The position numbers and the translations under genes were made by a program. The notes beneath the pieces were generated by a model that was given only the letters and a program-made list of their open reading frames with translations, was not told where the DNA came from and did not search any database. A DNA stretch of 64,000 nucleotides from Gemmatimonadota bacterium. Its GTDB lineage: Bacteria > Gemmatimonadota > Gemmatimonadetes > Longimicrobiales > Gaopeijiaceae. Shown piece by piece: positions 1 through 8,954 of the stretch. How positions within the stretch are numbered: the stretch's first letter is position 1; each line of letters starts with the position of its first letter. Location: positions 62,001 through 126,000 of the forward strand of contig JAJDTB010000032.1 in assembly GCA_022827345.1 (NCBI GenBank), in the 5' to 3' direction.

Positions 1-2665
1 CCGTGTAGATACCGGGGTCCACCCAGCTCTCGTACAGTCCGAGCTCGATGAGCTCATCGGCGGAGCCCCCGACCAGTTCGCCCGCGCGGTATTCGAGCAG
101 ATCGGCCCCGACCCGCCGCGCGAGGAGCTCCATGGAGCCGCCCTCCTCCCGGTAGGCTTCGGAAATCTGCGCGACCACGCGCTCCGCCAACGCCCTGGCC
201 GTGCGCTCCGATGCTCCCGACAGCGTTCGGTAGGCCAGCGTCCCGAAAACCACGTTGGAGAGGATGAAGAAACCGAAAAGCGTCCAGGTAACCCGTGCAC
301 GGAACGAAGTGAAGAGGCTCTTCCAGTCGATCGGCACCGAGAAGGGGAACCCGAGGATCCACAGGCTCAGCACCCACAGAAGTGAAACGGCCGCCACGCT
401 GAAGACCAGCAGCAGGATGCCGCGGGCGAACATGACCGACGGGTTGGGGATACTGATCGTGTACGAGACCGTGTAGGGGCCGTCCGGATACTGCGCGACG
501 GTCTGGCCCATCCACCCTTCGGCATTCCGGCTCCATTCGACCCGGCGCTCTCCGGACCCCGCACCTCCGCCGGAGGAGCGGACCAGCGTCAGGAACTCCT
601 GGTTCCCCCCTTCCTCCACGGCTGCGAACAGGGGACCCAGCGACGACGGCGCCGCGATCGTGCGGCGGGGGGGCACGGTGCCCGTTACAACCCGTCCGTC
701 GGCCAGCGGCACCACGATGAGGTGGCGCACGTTGACCTCGCCCAGCAGATGGTGCTCCCTCCTCCCCGCGCTGCGGATCGAGGGCAACAACTCACCAACC
801 ACGGGGGACAACTCGCCCTTTACACCGAGCCGCAACTCCTGCTGAGGCACGTCCTGTTCCGACCAGAGGGTGACGAGAATCGGCGACCCCTGGGCCGAAA
901 GACCGCTGGACACCCAACTCCGGTACATCATCTCCACGGCACCCGCGCCGGCCTGATGAAGTGAATCGACCTGATCCGCAAACCTCTCCAGAAGTCCGTC
1001 CACATCCGGCTCGGGTCCCGCACCCAGCCGGCTCATCTGCTCTTCGGCGATGGTCATGCGTGCCTGCGTGCGCATTGACCACGTGAAGGGGAGAGCCGCC
1101 GTCGCGGCGAGCCAGAAGGCGCAGTACCAGCGCAGGTATGAGACGCCCTCCGAGGGTGCCAGCCCGCGAGCGATGAGAGTGGCCGGCAGCGCCCACAGCA
1201 TCACCAGGCCCGCCGGGACTTCCGGGCCGATCCGGACTCCGGCCGCAACCGCGGCTCCAAGACCGGCGGCCACGGCCATCCCGACCAGGACAAGGCCCGG
1301 CCCGGCGCCCTGGGGTGCGCGTGACCGAATCGCCAGCGCCGCTGCCGCCACCAGCGTCAGGAGCAGCGTCGCGGTGACCTGGAAGGCGGCCCAGTTCAGG
1401 TCGCTGGTCCCGAGAAGCTGTGGCGACGCGTTGTCGCTGAGCCAGCTAAGGACCAGCGGGTAGCTCACCGCAACCACCAGGGGCAGAATCCAGGTCCCCC
1501 TGCGCGGTCTCCACCGGGGGATTGCCAGGATGGCGATGGGAGCGGCGGCCACGCACAGGAAGAAGACTCTGCCCAGCGTGATTCGGGAGGGCTCGCTCAG
1601 GTAGCCTTGAGCCATCCCGGCGAGTCCGGGCGCCGTGATGATGCTCTCGAAGGGAAGCACAGCCGCCGCGGCCACAAGGCCCGCCATCGAGTACGCCATC
1701 CCGGCGCGACCGCCGCCGAAGGATTGAAGGAGCCATGCCAGCGCCCACATGGCCGCTACGATTCTGATCCACAGCGCCCGCCGGGCCGCCGCGCGCACCG
1801 CTGGATCGGGCTCGACGATCGTGATGCTCAACAGGGTCTCGTCGGGCCAACCCAGGTCGAACACGCCGGGGCCCATGAGCCGGTCGGACCGGTCGATCCG
1901 CATCCGTTCTCCGGAATCGGCGGCAAAACGGGTCGCAAAGTCACCGAGCCCGGACGCAAACGGCTCGGGGAGATCGGATCCCATGAGGGATGCAATGACT
2001 GCCGTCTCCCCCGCCCCGGATACCGGCGCGGAGAAGTACAGGTACGAGAACAGCGGAGTGCCCGAGTAGGCATACCGGCTCGTTCCGAGAGTGATTGATT
2101 CCGGTACGCGGCCGTGATGGCTGCCTTCCCAGGCAACGAGCGCGCCGTCGGCCGCGTACACGGCCGCGGCCGTCATGCCGGACTCGTCCAGGACGACGCG
2201 CAGCGAATCGCGAAGGGATGACGGCGACAGCCCCTGCCCCGCCAGCCTCGACACCTCCGCGACCGACGTGTCCCCATTCTCGACGAGGGCATCGAACTCG
2301 AGGCTGACGCGCTCGGCCACGGAAGCGCGCCTCTGCTCCCAGTAGCCGGGCCAATCATCCGTAAGCCGCCGGCCCGCGGCATCGGCATGAAATCCGACCA
2401 CAACGCCTGCGGCCAGCAGGACCAGGGCGGCAGACTGGCGCGCGACACGGCGCGTCGTGGCGGCGGACAGGGCCACGCAGACCGACGCCGCAACCAGGAT
2501 CAGCGGCGAATCGAAGCGGGTCCACAGGAGCAGGCACAGGAAACCGAACCAGATCGGCAGTCCGGCAGAGATCCGGCTGACGGCGAAGGTCGACGGATCG
2601 TCGGGCGGCTGGTGCGGATCCACGCTTTCCCCTGCCGGCATCGCATCGCCCCTTTCCTTTGCCAT
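1..2665 (-). CDS. Large multi-pass membrane sensor protein, N-terminal 888 residues, truncated by window edge
   Basis: An open frame runs without a stop from an ATG at 2663-2665 to the left edge, so its C-terminus lies outside the window. The translation begins MAKERGDAMPAGESVDPH. Hydrophobic segments lie near residues 35-62 and 70-85, then an extracytoplasmic region to about 280, then a block of roughly eight more hydrophobic segments. A second soluble region follows, then another membrane segment near 760-780, and finally FRARVTWTLFGFFILSN with a new extracytoplasmic start (YRAGELVGGSADELIELGLY). This layout suits the input half of a sensor histidine kinase whose HAMP and kinase domains would follow. 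That function is inferred, because no kinase motif is inside the window. In-frame stops upstream of the ATG make this the first available start; the Shine-Dalgarno is weak (AAGG). Confidence 0.75.
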   Translation of the reverse strand, partial: MAKERGDAMPAGESVDPHQPPDDPSTFAVSRISAGLPIWFGFLCLLLWTRFDSPLILVAASVCVALSAATTRRVARQSAALVLLAAGVVVGFHADAAGRRLTDDWPGYWEQRRASVAERVSLEFDALVENGDTSVAEVSRLAGQGLSPSSLRDSLRVVLDESGMTAAAVYAADGALVAWEGSHHGRVPESITLGTSRYAYSGTPLFSYLYFSAPVSGAGETAVIASLMGSDLPEPFASGLGDFATRFAADSGERMRIDRSDRLMGPGVFDLGWPDETLLSITIVEPDPAVRAAARRALWIRIVAAMWALAWLLQSFGGGRAGMAYSMAGLVAAAAVLPFESIITAPGLAGMAQGYLSEPSRITLGRVFFLCVAAAPIAILAIPRWRPRRGTWILPLVVAVSYPLVLSWLSDNASPQLLGTSDLNWAAFQVTATLLLTLVAAAALAIRSRAPQGAGPGLVLVGMAVAAGLGAAVAAGVRIGPEVPAGLVMLWALPATLIARGLAPSEGVSYLRWYCAFWLAATAALPFTWSMRTQARMTIAEEQMSRLGAGPEPDVDGLLERFADQVDSLHQAGAGAVEMMYRSWVSSGLSAQGSPILVTLWSEQDVPQQELRLGVKGELSPVVGELLPSIRSAGRREHHLLGEVNVRHLIVVPLADGRVVTGTVPPRRTIAAPSSLGPLFAAVEEGGNQEFLTLVRSSGGGAGSGERRVEWSRNAEGWMGQTVAQYPDGPYTVSYTISIPNPSVMFARGILLLVFSVAAVSLLWVLSLWILGFPFSVPIDWKSLFTSFRARVTWTLFGFFILSNVVFGTLAYRTLSGASERTARALAERVVAQISEAYREEGGSMELLARRVGADLLEYRAGELVGGSADELIELGLYESWVDPGIYT

Positions 2666-2678
2666 TACCTTAATCCTA

Positions 2679-3407
2679 ATGGATCAAAGCATCTCCTTGT
2701 CATCCGCCGCCTCGCCGGTGCGGCCGTCCGTCCGACTCGGCGGGGCGTGCCTGCTGGCGCTGACGCTCCTGTCTCCCCCCCCCGCATCGGGGCAGCTCGT
2801 GGACAGCGGCGTATTCCGGCTGTACCTCGACGGGCGGGAGGCGGGCACGGAGGAGTTCACCATCCATCGGCGCGGGACGGGCGGCGCCCAGGAGACGCTC
2901 GCCATGGGAACGGTCACGATGCGGAGCGGGCGTATTTTCAAGACCCTGCTGCAGGTACAGGGCCCCGGCATGGTCCTGGCCGAGTACCAGGTGTCGGTCA
3001 CCGGCGCGGACACGGCGGAAGTCAGACTGGTGCGTGCGGGGAACCGCCTGCGCCGAACGGTCGTCGCTCCCGGCGGCGAGCGGGTCAGGGAATTCAGGAC
3101 GCGACCCGCCACGGTCATCTTCGAGGACGGCGTCGCGCACCACTATTTCGTGCTCGGGGCCTTCCTCGGGGCGGGCGCCGCCGGAACGACGCTGAACGCA
3201 TTCACACCACTGGCCGACGAACCCGAGTCCACCGCGCTGCTGCAGGCCGGCCCCGAGTTGCTCGAGTCGGGAGGAGCCACGGTCGAGACCACGCAGGTGC
3301 GCCTGGGGAGCGAAGAGGATGCAGGTGCGGCCTGGTTCGACGGCAGCGGCCGGCTCGTGCGCGTCTCCCTGCCCGCAAGGGGGTTCCTCGCGGTTCGGGT
3401 GCCCTGA
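2679..3407 (+). CDS. Exported protein of unknown function
   Basis: A 242-residue protein with an N-terminal signal: a polar start, then LGGACLLALTLLSPPPASG, with likely cleavage before QLVDSGVFRLY. The mature part is rich in beta-strand-like stretches (VFRLYLDGREAGTEEFTIH, GTVTMRSGRIFKTLLQV) and has no catalytic motif I recognise. It resembles the loosely defined exported domains of unknown function common in Bacteroidota and Gemmatimonadota, but I cannot name the family. The ATG at 2679 has no Shine-Dalgarno; a GTG at 2719 would give a shorter signal. The start lies 13 bp from the divergent sensor gene, so the two promoters must overlap coding sequence or the messages are leaderless. Confidence 0.7.
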   Translation: MDQSISLSSAASPVRPSVRLGGACLLALTLLSPPPASGQLVDSGVFRLYLDGREAGTEEFTIHRRGTGGAQETLAMGTVTMRSGRIFKTLLQVQGPGMVLAEYQVSVTGADTAEVRLVRAGNRLRRTVVAPGGERVREFRTRPATVIFEDGVAHHYFVLGAFLGAGAAGTTLNAFTPLADEPESTALLQAGPELLESGGATVETTQVRLGSEEDAGAAWFDGSGRLVRVSLPARGFLAVRVP

Positions 3408-3526
3408 CTGAAGATGACCGATTCCTGACGCGTAGTTGGAAACTGTTCTGGACACCGGCGCGTAGGGGCAGCGGGATCCCGGGAACCCACCGTCCCCTTG
3501 CATGGCATCACTGAGAGGAACAAACA

Positions 3527-5080
3527 GTGCTACATCCGATATTGACGGTCGGCTGCACCTCCGTACAGCGGCCCCGCGGCCGGAGGAAGGTCTCCATGGC
3601 TGCGGTCCTTCTGCTGCTCGGTGCGACGGCAACGTCCGCCGCCGCGCAGGACCAGGTGCCCGCGTCGCTGTCGCTGGACGAAGCCCTGCGGCTCGCGCTC
3701 CGCAACAATCCGCGCCTGATGGCCGCGCGCAACGACGTCGCGGTGGCGGACTGGAACCTGAACGCCGCCTACGGCTCGTGGCTTCCGTCCGCCTCGATCA
3801 ACTCCAGCGTCTCCTGGCAGGGGGCCGGCGAGCAGCGTTTCGGGAGCATCACGGCCGACCAGCTCGGGTTTCAGGACCAGCCTTCGTTCCTGTTCAGTTC
3901 GTACAGCGCGGGAATCAACTATTCCGTCAGCGGCCGCACCCTCATGGCCCCCGGACAGGCCAGGCGAAGCCGCGACGCGACGCTGGCCCAGGTGCGATCC
4001 GAGGAAGCGGTGCTGCGCCTGAACGTCACCAGGGCCTACCTCGAAGCGGTGCGCCAGGCCGAAGGTCTGAGCCTGGCCGAGCAGGAACTCGAGAGGGCGC
4101 GGTTCAACTTCCGGCTGGCGCAGGGACGCCAGGAGGTGGGGTCGGGGAACGCGATCGACGTCCAGCAGGCCGAGGTGAATGTCGGACGAGCCGAAATCAC
4201 GTTGATCCAGGCGGAGACCGGGGTCCGCACATCGCGCATCAGGCTGCTGCAGCAAATCGGGGTCACTCTGGCTGCCGAGCCGGCACTGGAAACCACCTTC
4301 GCGGTCACGGAACCGCTGTGGACGGCTGATGATCTGTACGCCATCGCCGCCGGAGGCAATCCGGGCCTGCAGGCGCTGAGAGCCCGGGAGGAGTCCTCGC
4401 GCTACGGCGTTCGCATCGCGCGCTCCGCGTACTTCCCGACCGTGTCGCTGTCGGCGGGACTCAGCGGGTTCACCCGCCAGGCCAGCAGCACCGCCGGACA
4501 GGAGGCCCAGGCCATCGCCGCCGGGCTCGCCCGGATTCAGCAGTGCGAGACGCTGAACGGCCTCGTTTCCCTGCTGCCCACGCCCCCTCCCCCGCAGGAC
4601 TGTTCCACGCTGGGGACGCCCGAGTCCGCCCTCGAGGCGATTCGGGCGGGGAACGACGCTTTCCCGTTCAACTTCACCAGGCAGCCGCCATCGGTCGGGC
4701 TCACGATCTCGATTCCCGTTTTTCAGGGTCTTGGCCGGCAGCGAGAGCTGGAGAGTGCCCGGGCGCTGTTGAACGACACCAGATACCAGGTCGTCGAACA
4801 GGAGTTGGCGTTGCGCGCCGATATCGAGTCCCGCATCGCCATCGTGCAAACGGCCTACGAGAGCGCCCTGATCGAGGAGCGCAACCAGGCACTCGCCGAC
4901 GAGCAGCTCCGCCTCGCGCAGGAACAGTACCGGCTGGGACTGTCCAACTTCATCGCGCTGGTCGAGGCAGAGACGGTGAAGGCTCGGGCGGATCGCGAGC
5001 GCGTTCTGTCCATCTTTACCTATCATGACGCAGTCGCCGACCTCGAGGCGGTTGTCGGCACCCCCTTGAGGAACCCGTAA
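3527..5080 (+). CDS. TolC-family outer-membrane efflux channel
   Basis: A 517-residue protein of TolC size. A GTG start at 3527 follows GAGAGGAA by six bases; an internal ATG at 3596 lacks such a site. The signal peptide ends near ATATSAAAQ (residue 41). The mature protein starts with SLDEALRLALRNNPRL, the first TolC repeat, and contains long alternating helical segments with many Gln and Glu residues (QAEGLSLAEQELERARFN, EQELALRADIESRIAIVQ). The second repeat ends at ADLEAVVGTPLRNP. TolC trimers form the outer-membrane and periplasmic conduit of tripartite exporters. The adaptor starts 7 bp downstream and two permeases follow, so this is a dedicated exporter operon. Confidence 0.93.
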   Translation: MLHPILTVGCTSVQRPRGRRKVSMAAVLLLLGATATSAAAQDQVPASLSLDEALRLALRNNPRLMAARNDVAVADWNLNAAYGSWLPSASINSSVSWQGAGEQRFGSITADQLGFQDQPSFLFSSYSAGINYSVSGRTLMAPGQARRSRDATLAQVRSEEAVLRLNVTRAYLEAVRQAEGLSLAEQELERARFNFRLAQGRQEVGSGNAIDVQQAEVNVGRAEITLIQAETGVRTSRIRLLQQIGVTLAAEPALETTFAVTEPLWTADDLYAIAAGGNPGLQALRAREESSRYGVRIARSAYFPTVSLSAGLSGFTRQASSTAGQEAQAIAAGLARIQQCETLNGLVSLLPTPPPPQDCSTLGTPESALEAIRAGNDAFPFNFTRQPPSVGLTISIPVFQGLGRQRELESARALLNDTRYQVVEQELALRADIESRIAIVQTAYESALIEERNQALADEQLRLAQEQYRLGLSNFIALVEAETVKARADRERVLSIFTYHDAVADLEAVVGTPLRNP

Positions 5081-5087
5081 GGATATC

Positions 5088-6374
5088 ATGCGAACACCAA
5101 TCAAGATCATCATCGGGGTGACAATCGTCGCCCTTCTCACCGTAGCTGTCGTGCTTGCCAGCGGAAGCGGCCGGCCCCGGGGCACGGAGGTCCGGGTCGA
5201 GGCGGTCGAAACCCGGGACCTTGTGGCGACCGTCACGGCAAGCGGCAACGTCCGGGCACGCCGCAAGGTGGACATCAGCTCGGACATCTCGGCCCGGGTT
5301 TCCCAGCTCCTGGTGCAGGAGGGCGAAGACGTGGCGCAGGGCCAGGTTCTGCTGCGCCTCGACCCGAGCCGCTACCAGGCGGCGCTCGATCGGAGCCAGG
5401 CGAATCTCAGCCAGGCCCAGGCGGGGGTCGCGCAGGCGAGGGCGAACCTCATTCGGGCCGAGCGCCAGGCCGAGCGCATGGCCTCTCTCCGCGCGCGGGA
5501 CTCGTTGCTTGTGAGCCGCCAGGATGTGGAAAACGCCGAAACGGACCTCGAGGTGCAGCAGTCGTTGCTCGACGCCGCGGCCTTCGGCGTGAACCAGTCC
5601 CGGGCGGCGGTGGAGGAGGCTCGGGACCAGGTGTCCAAGACGATCATCCGTGCGCCCATCTCCGGCCGCGTCACGCGCTTGAACGTCGAAGAGGGCGAAA
5701 CGGTGATCGTGGGCACGATGAACAATCCCGGGAGCCTGATTCTGACGGTGTCGGATCTTTCCGTCATGGAGGTCGTGCTGGAGGTCGACGAGACCGATGT
5801 GCCGGAGATCGCGCTGGGCGACAGCGCGTCGGTCGAACTGGACGCCTTCCCGGACCTCGTCTTTCCGGGGACTGTAACCGAGATCGGAAACAGCGCGATC
5901 CGGCCGCCCTCGCAGGCCGCCGGTTCGGGCCAGACCCCGACCATCGACTTCGAGGTCGTCGTCACGCTCGCGGATCCGGGCGCGGCACTGCGGCCCGATC
6001 TTTCGGCAACTGCCGAGGTCGTGACCGACACGCGTGCCAACCAGCTCGCGATCCCCATCATCGCGCTCACGCTGCGCGAGGAGGATGCGGTTGACGTGGG
6101 CGACAACGGGGATGACCCGGCGTCGCGGAATTCGGGGGAGGCAACTCAGCAGGCGATCGAGGGGGTGTTCGTGGTGCGGGACGGGATCGCCGTGTTCACT
6201 CCCGTGACCATCGGAATCGCCGGACAGGAGTACTTCGAGGTCCTCTCGGGGCTGAGCGCGGGTGACAGCGTCGTGAGCGGACCCTACCAGGTTGTCCGCA
6301 CGCTGGAAGACAGTTCGGCCGTCCACGCAGACGACTCCGCGGATCCGGACGAGATCCAGGGCGGCGCGGACTGA
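5088..6374 (+). CDS. Periplasmic adaptor (membrane-fusion) protein, HlyD/MacA-like
   Basis: A 428-residue protein, with AAGGA seven bases or so upstream of the ATG. A single N-terminal membrane anchor (residues 6-25, IKIIIGVTIVALLTVAVVLA) is followed by the barrel-sandwich half-motif VTASGNVRARRKVDISSD. A coiled-coil hairpin with repeated AQAGVAQARANLIRAERQAE follows, then the second half-motif IIRAPISGRVTRLNVEEGE. A beta-barrel and a membrane-proximal domain complete it. Adaptors of this type link an inner-membrane ABC transporter of the MacB kind to TolC. The flanking TolC and FtsX-type permease genes agree with MacA rather than an RND adaptor. The substrate cannot be read from sequence. 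Confidence 0.92.
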   Translation: MRTPIKIIIGVTIVALLTVAVVLASGSGRPRGTEVRVEAVETRDLVATVTASGNVRARRKVDISSDISARVSQLLVQEGEDVAQGQVLLRLDPSRYQAALDRSQANLSQAQAGVAQARANLIRAERQAERMASLRARDSLLVSRQDVENAETDLEVQQSLLDAAAFGVNQSRAAVEEARDQVSKTIIRAPISGRVTRLNVEEGETVIVGTMNNPGSLILTVSDLSVMEVVLEVDETDVPEIALGDSASVELDAFPDLVFPGTVTEIGNSAIRPPSQAAGSGQTPTIDFEVVVTLADPGAALRPDLSATAEVVTDTRANQLAIPIIALTLREEDAVDVGDNGDDPASRNSGEATQQAIEGVFVVRDGIAVFTPVTIGIAGQEYFEVLSGLSAGDSVVSGPYQVVRTLEDSSAVHADDSADPDEIQGGAD

Positions 6375-6383
6375 CCTGCATCG

Positions 6384-7625
6384 ATGCAATTCCTTGAAGG
6401 AGTGAGGCTGGCCTGGGAGCAGATCCGCACCCAGAGGCTGAAGAGTTTCTTCACGTTGCTCGGGGTGATCGTCGGAGTCATGTTCCTCATCGTCGTGGTG
6501 AGCATCGTGGAGGGGATGGACCGGTACATTCGGGACACCCTCACCGACAGGATGTTCGGGGTCAACACCGTCACCGTCAGGCGCAACCCCCGGACCCCGG
6601 TCAACACGTCGCAGGAGCAGCGCCGGGCCTGGGCGCGGGCCCCGCGGCTGACCTTCGACGATCTCGACCACCTGCGCGAGCGCGTCCGGCAACCCGCCGC
6701 CGTGTCGCCAGAAAGCGATGCATCCGGCGCACTGGAGTCGGACCTCGGACGACGGGTCGAGAATGTGAGGATCGTCGGCGCCTCGGCCGAGATCTTCGAC
6801 ATCCGCAATTGGAACGTCGAGCGCGGCCGGGCCTTTACCCGTCAGGAAGCCGAGCAGGGCGTCCCCGTCGTCGTGCTCGGGAAGTCCACCGCCGACGTGC
6901 TCTTCGAGGCGATCGACCCGATCGGCAGGCGGGTGCGTATCCGGGGATTCCCCTACAGAGTCGTCGGAGTGCTCGCGGAGCAGGGCTCCTTCCTCGGCAG
7001 GTCGCTCGACAATCTGGTGGTGGGTCCCGTCTATTCGGCTTTGGGTAACCTGACCGCGCCGAGGGGACGGATCGGGCAGATCGTCTTCAAGGCCGGGGCT
7101 CCCGAACTGGTGATCCCGCTCCGGGACGAAGTGGTGGAGGTCATGCGATTGCGACGCCGGCTCGGACCGGCAGAACTCAACAACTTCGCCGCCGAGACCA
7201 CCGAGTCCGCGCTCAACTTCTGGGCACAGATCAGCCGGATTCTGTTCCTCGCGCTCCCCGGCCTGGTCGGCATTTCCCTGGTGGTGGGCGGGATCGTGAT
7301 CATGAACATCATGCTGGTCTCGGTCATGGAGCGAACACGGGAAATCGGGATTCGCAAGGCGCTGGGGGCCCGGCGCGCGGATATTCTCGCCCAGGTCCTG
7401 ATCGAGAGCGCCACGCTGTCGGGGATCGGGGCGCTCTTCGGAGTCGCGATCGGCGTGGCGATTGCGTTACTCGTGGGTGCCGTTTCGCCCCTTCCGGCTG
7501 CCGTGGCCCCCCGATGGATCATGCTCGGCGTGTCGCTCGGAGTCGTGGTCGGGATCGTCTCGGGAGTGTATCCCGCGTCCAGGGCCGCAAGGCTCGATCC
7601 AGTCGACGCATTGAGGTACGAATGA
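6384..7625 (+). CDS. MacB-type ABC transporter permease, FtsX fold (first of two)
   Basis: A 413-residue protein with the MacB permease plan: one membrane helix at residues 20-45 (FFTLLGVIVGVMFLIVVVSI), a periplasmic MacB core domain to about 270, then three helices at the end with the typical VMERTREIGIRKALGARR cytoplasmic loop. It ends in DPVDALRYE, a usual FtsX-family tail. No Walker A or ABC signature is present, so the ATPase is a separate protein. It starts 9 bp after the adaptor and overlaps the next permease by four bases (ATGA), which suggests the two form a heterodimer. Confidence 0.92.
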   Translation: MQFLEGVRLAWEQIRTQRLKSFFTLLGVIVGVMFLIVVVSIVEGMDRYIRDTLTDRMFGVNTVTVRRNPRTPVNTSQEQRRAWARAPRLTFDDLDHLRERVRQPAAVSPESDASGALESDLGRRVENVRIVGASAEIFDIRNWNVERGRAFTRQEAEQGVPVVVLGKSTADVLFEAIDPIGRRVRIRGFPYRVVGVLAEQGSFLGRSLDNLVVGPVYSALGNLTAPRGRIGQIVFKAGAPELVIPLRDEVVEVMRLRRRLGPAELNNFAAETTESALNFWAQISRILFLALPGLVGISLVVGGIVIMNIMLVSVMERTREIGIRKALGARRADILAQVLIESATLSGIGALFGVAIGVAIALLVGAVSPLPAAVAPRWIMLGVSLGVVVGIVSGVYPASRAARLDPVDALRYE

Positions 7626-8941
7626 GCAGGCAAGCGGCGGGCAGGCGGTCGATGGACCTCGATGCGGGCCAGCCCTCGGCCAAGCGGATCATCGTCGACG
7701 GATCACGTGTGGCTATCGGAGCACTGCGCGGCAACTGGGCGCGAACGCTCCTGGCCATCCTCGGTGTGGGAGTCGGAGCCGGCGTGGTCGTGACGGTTGC
7801 CGCCATGATCACCGGAATCCGCACCGAGGTCATGGAACTCTTCGACGCATCGGGTCCGGACAACTTCACAGTGATGCCCTTCGACTTTTCCGATGCCAGG
7901 ATCGCCTTCGACGGATCGGGAAGACCTCCCTGGTGGGACCGTCCCGAGATCAGCGACAGGGAAATCCGGAGGATGCAGTCCCTGCCCGGCGTGGCCGAGC
8001 TGATCGCATTCTTCGATTTCGGCGCGGCGATACGCTTCGAATCGACGTGGGTGACCAATCTGTCCTGGCGCGGCGTCTCTTCCACCTGGACCACTTCCCA
8101 GCCGGGCGACTTCGTGTCGGGCCGGAACTTCACTCCCACCGAAGTGAACCAGGCACGTGCAGTGATGGTGATCTCGAACGAGGTCGCAGAGGCCGTCTTT
8201 GGCGAGATCGATCCCGTGGGCAAACGCGTGCGGGTAAACGCCGGCCGGCGGGCGGCCAACGAGTTGTTCACCGTAATCGGTGTCTACGAACCGTTGGACA
8301 ATGTCTTCGGTGAGGTAAGCGAGAACTTTGCCGTGGTGCCCTTCACCGCGGCCGACAAGCGGCTCAAGGCCAGGGATCGCTGGACCTTCATGATGGTGGA
8401 TATCGTGCCGCGGGAAGGGTTCACGTCGCAGGAAGCGGAGGACCAGGTGATCTCGGCACTCCGGTCCATGCGGGGCCTCGGCCCAGGCGAGGAAAACAGC
8501 TTCGCCATCATCCGCGCCGAGCAGATCGTCGAGATCTTCAATCAGTTGACCGGCATGTTCTTCATCGTCATCGTCGGCCTCTCCTCGGTGGGGATGCTCG
8601 TGGGCGGAATCGGCGTGATCGGCATCATGCTGATCTCGGTGACGGAGCGGACGCGGGAGATCGGGATACGCAAGGCGATCGGCGCCACTCGGCAGGAGAT
8701 CAAGTGGCAGTTCCTGATCGAGGCCTCGATGCTCACCGGCCTGGGAGCGATCGCCGGCCTCCTTGTGGGCTGGGGGGCGTCGGAAACGCTCGCGGCCATT
8801 TCGCCGTTGCCAGCCAGGATCCCGCTCTGGTCCGTGGCCGCCGCGATCGTGCTGGCGACGCTCACCGGGATTCTGTTCGGAATGCTCCCCGCCCTGCGCG
8901 CATCCCGGCTCGACCCGGTGGAAGCGCTCCGATACGAGTGA
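7622..8941 (+). CDS. MacB-type ABC transporter permease, FtsX fold (second of two)
   Basis: A 439-residue paralogue of the preceding permease. The start is the ATG inside the ATGA overlap. The order of parts is the same: a first helix (TLLAILGVGVGAGVVVTVAA), a MacB core domain, and three C-terminal helices with VTERTREIGIRKAIGATRQE before the last pair. It ends in LDPVEALRYE. It has a longer cytoplasmic N-terminus (about 35 residues) than its partner. Two different permeases plus adaptor and TolC are present, but no ATP-binding subunit is encoded anywhere between 3527 and 9680, so the nucleotide-binding protein must come from elsewhere in the genome. Confidence 0.92.
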   Translation: MSRQAAGRRSMDLDAGQPSAKRIIVDGSRVAIGALRGNWARTLLAILGVGVGAGVVVTVAAMITGIRTEVMELFDASGPDNFTVMPFDFSDARIAFDGSGRPPWWDRPEISDREIRRMQSLPGVAELIAFFDFGAAIRFESTWVTNLSWRGVSSTWTTSQPGDFVSGRNFTPTEVNQARAVMVISNEVAEAVFGEIDPVGKRVRVNAGRRAANELFTVIGVYEPLDNVFGEVSENFAVVPFTAADKRLKARDRWTFMMVDIVPREGFTSQEAEDQVISALRSMRGLGPGEENSFAIIRAEQIVEIFNQLTGMFFIVIVGLSSVGMLVGGIGVIGIMLISVTERTREIGIRKAIGATRQEIKWQFLIEASMLTGLGAIAGLLVGWGASETLAAISPLPARIPLWSVAAAIVLATLTGILFGMLPALRASRLDPVEALRYE

Positions 8942-8954
8942 GCCCGCACACCTC

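Noticed and set aside
3530-5287. A minus-strand frame of 585 codons opposite the TolC gene
   Set aside because: The TolC signal peptide, repeats and operon context fit the plus strand; the minus frame has no recognisable protein features.
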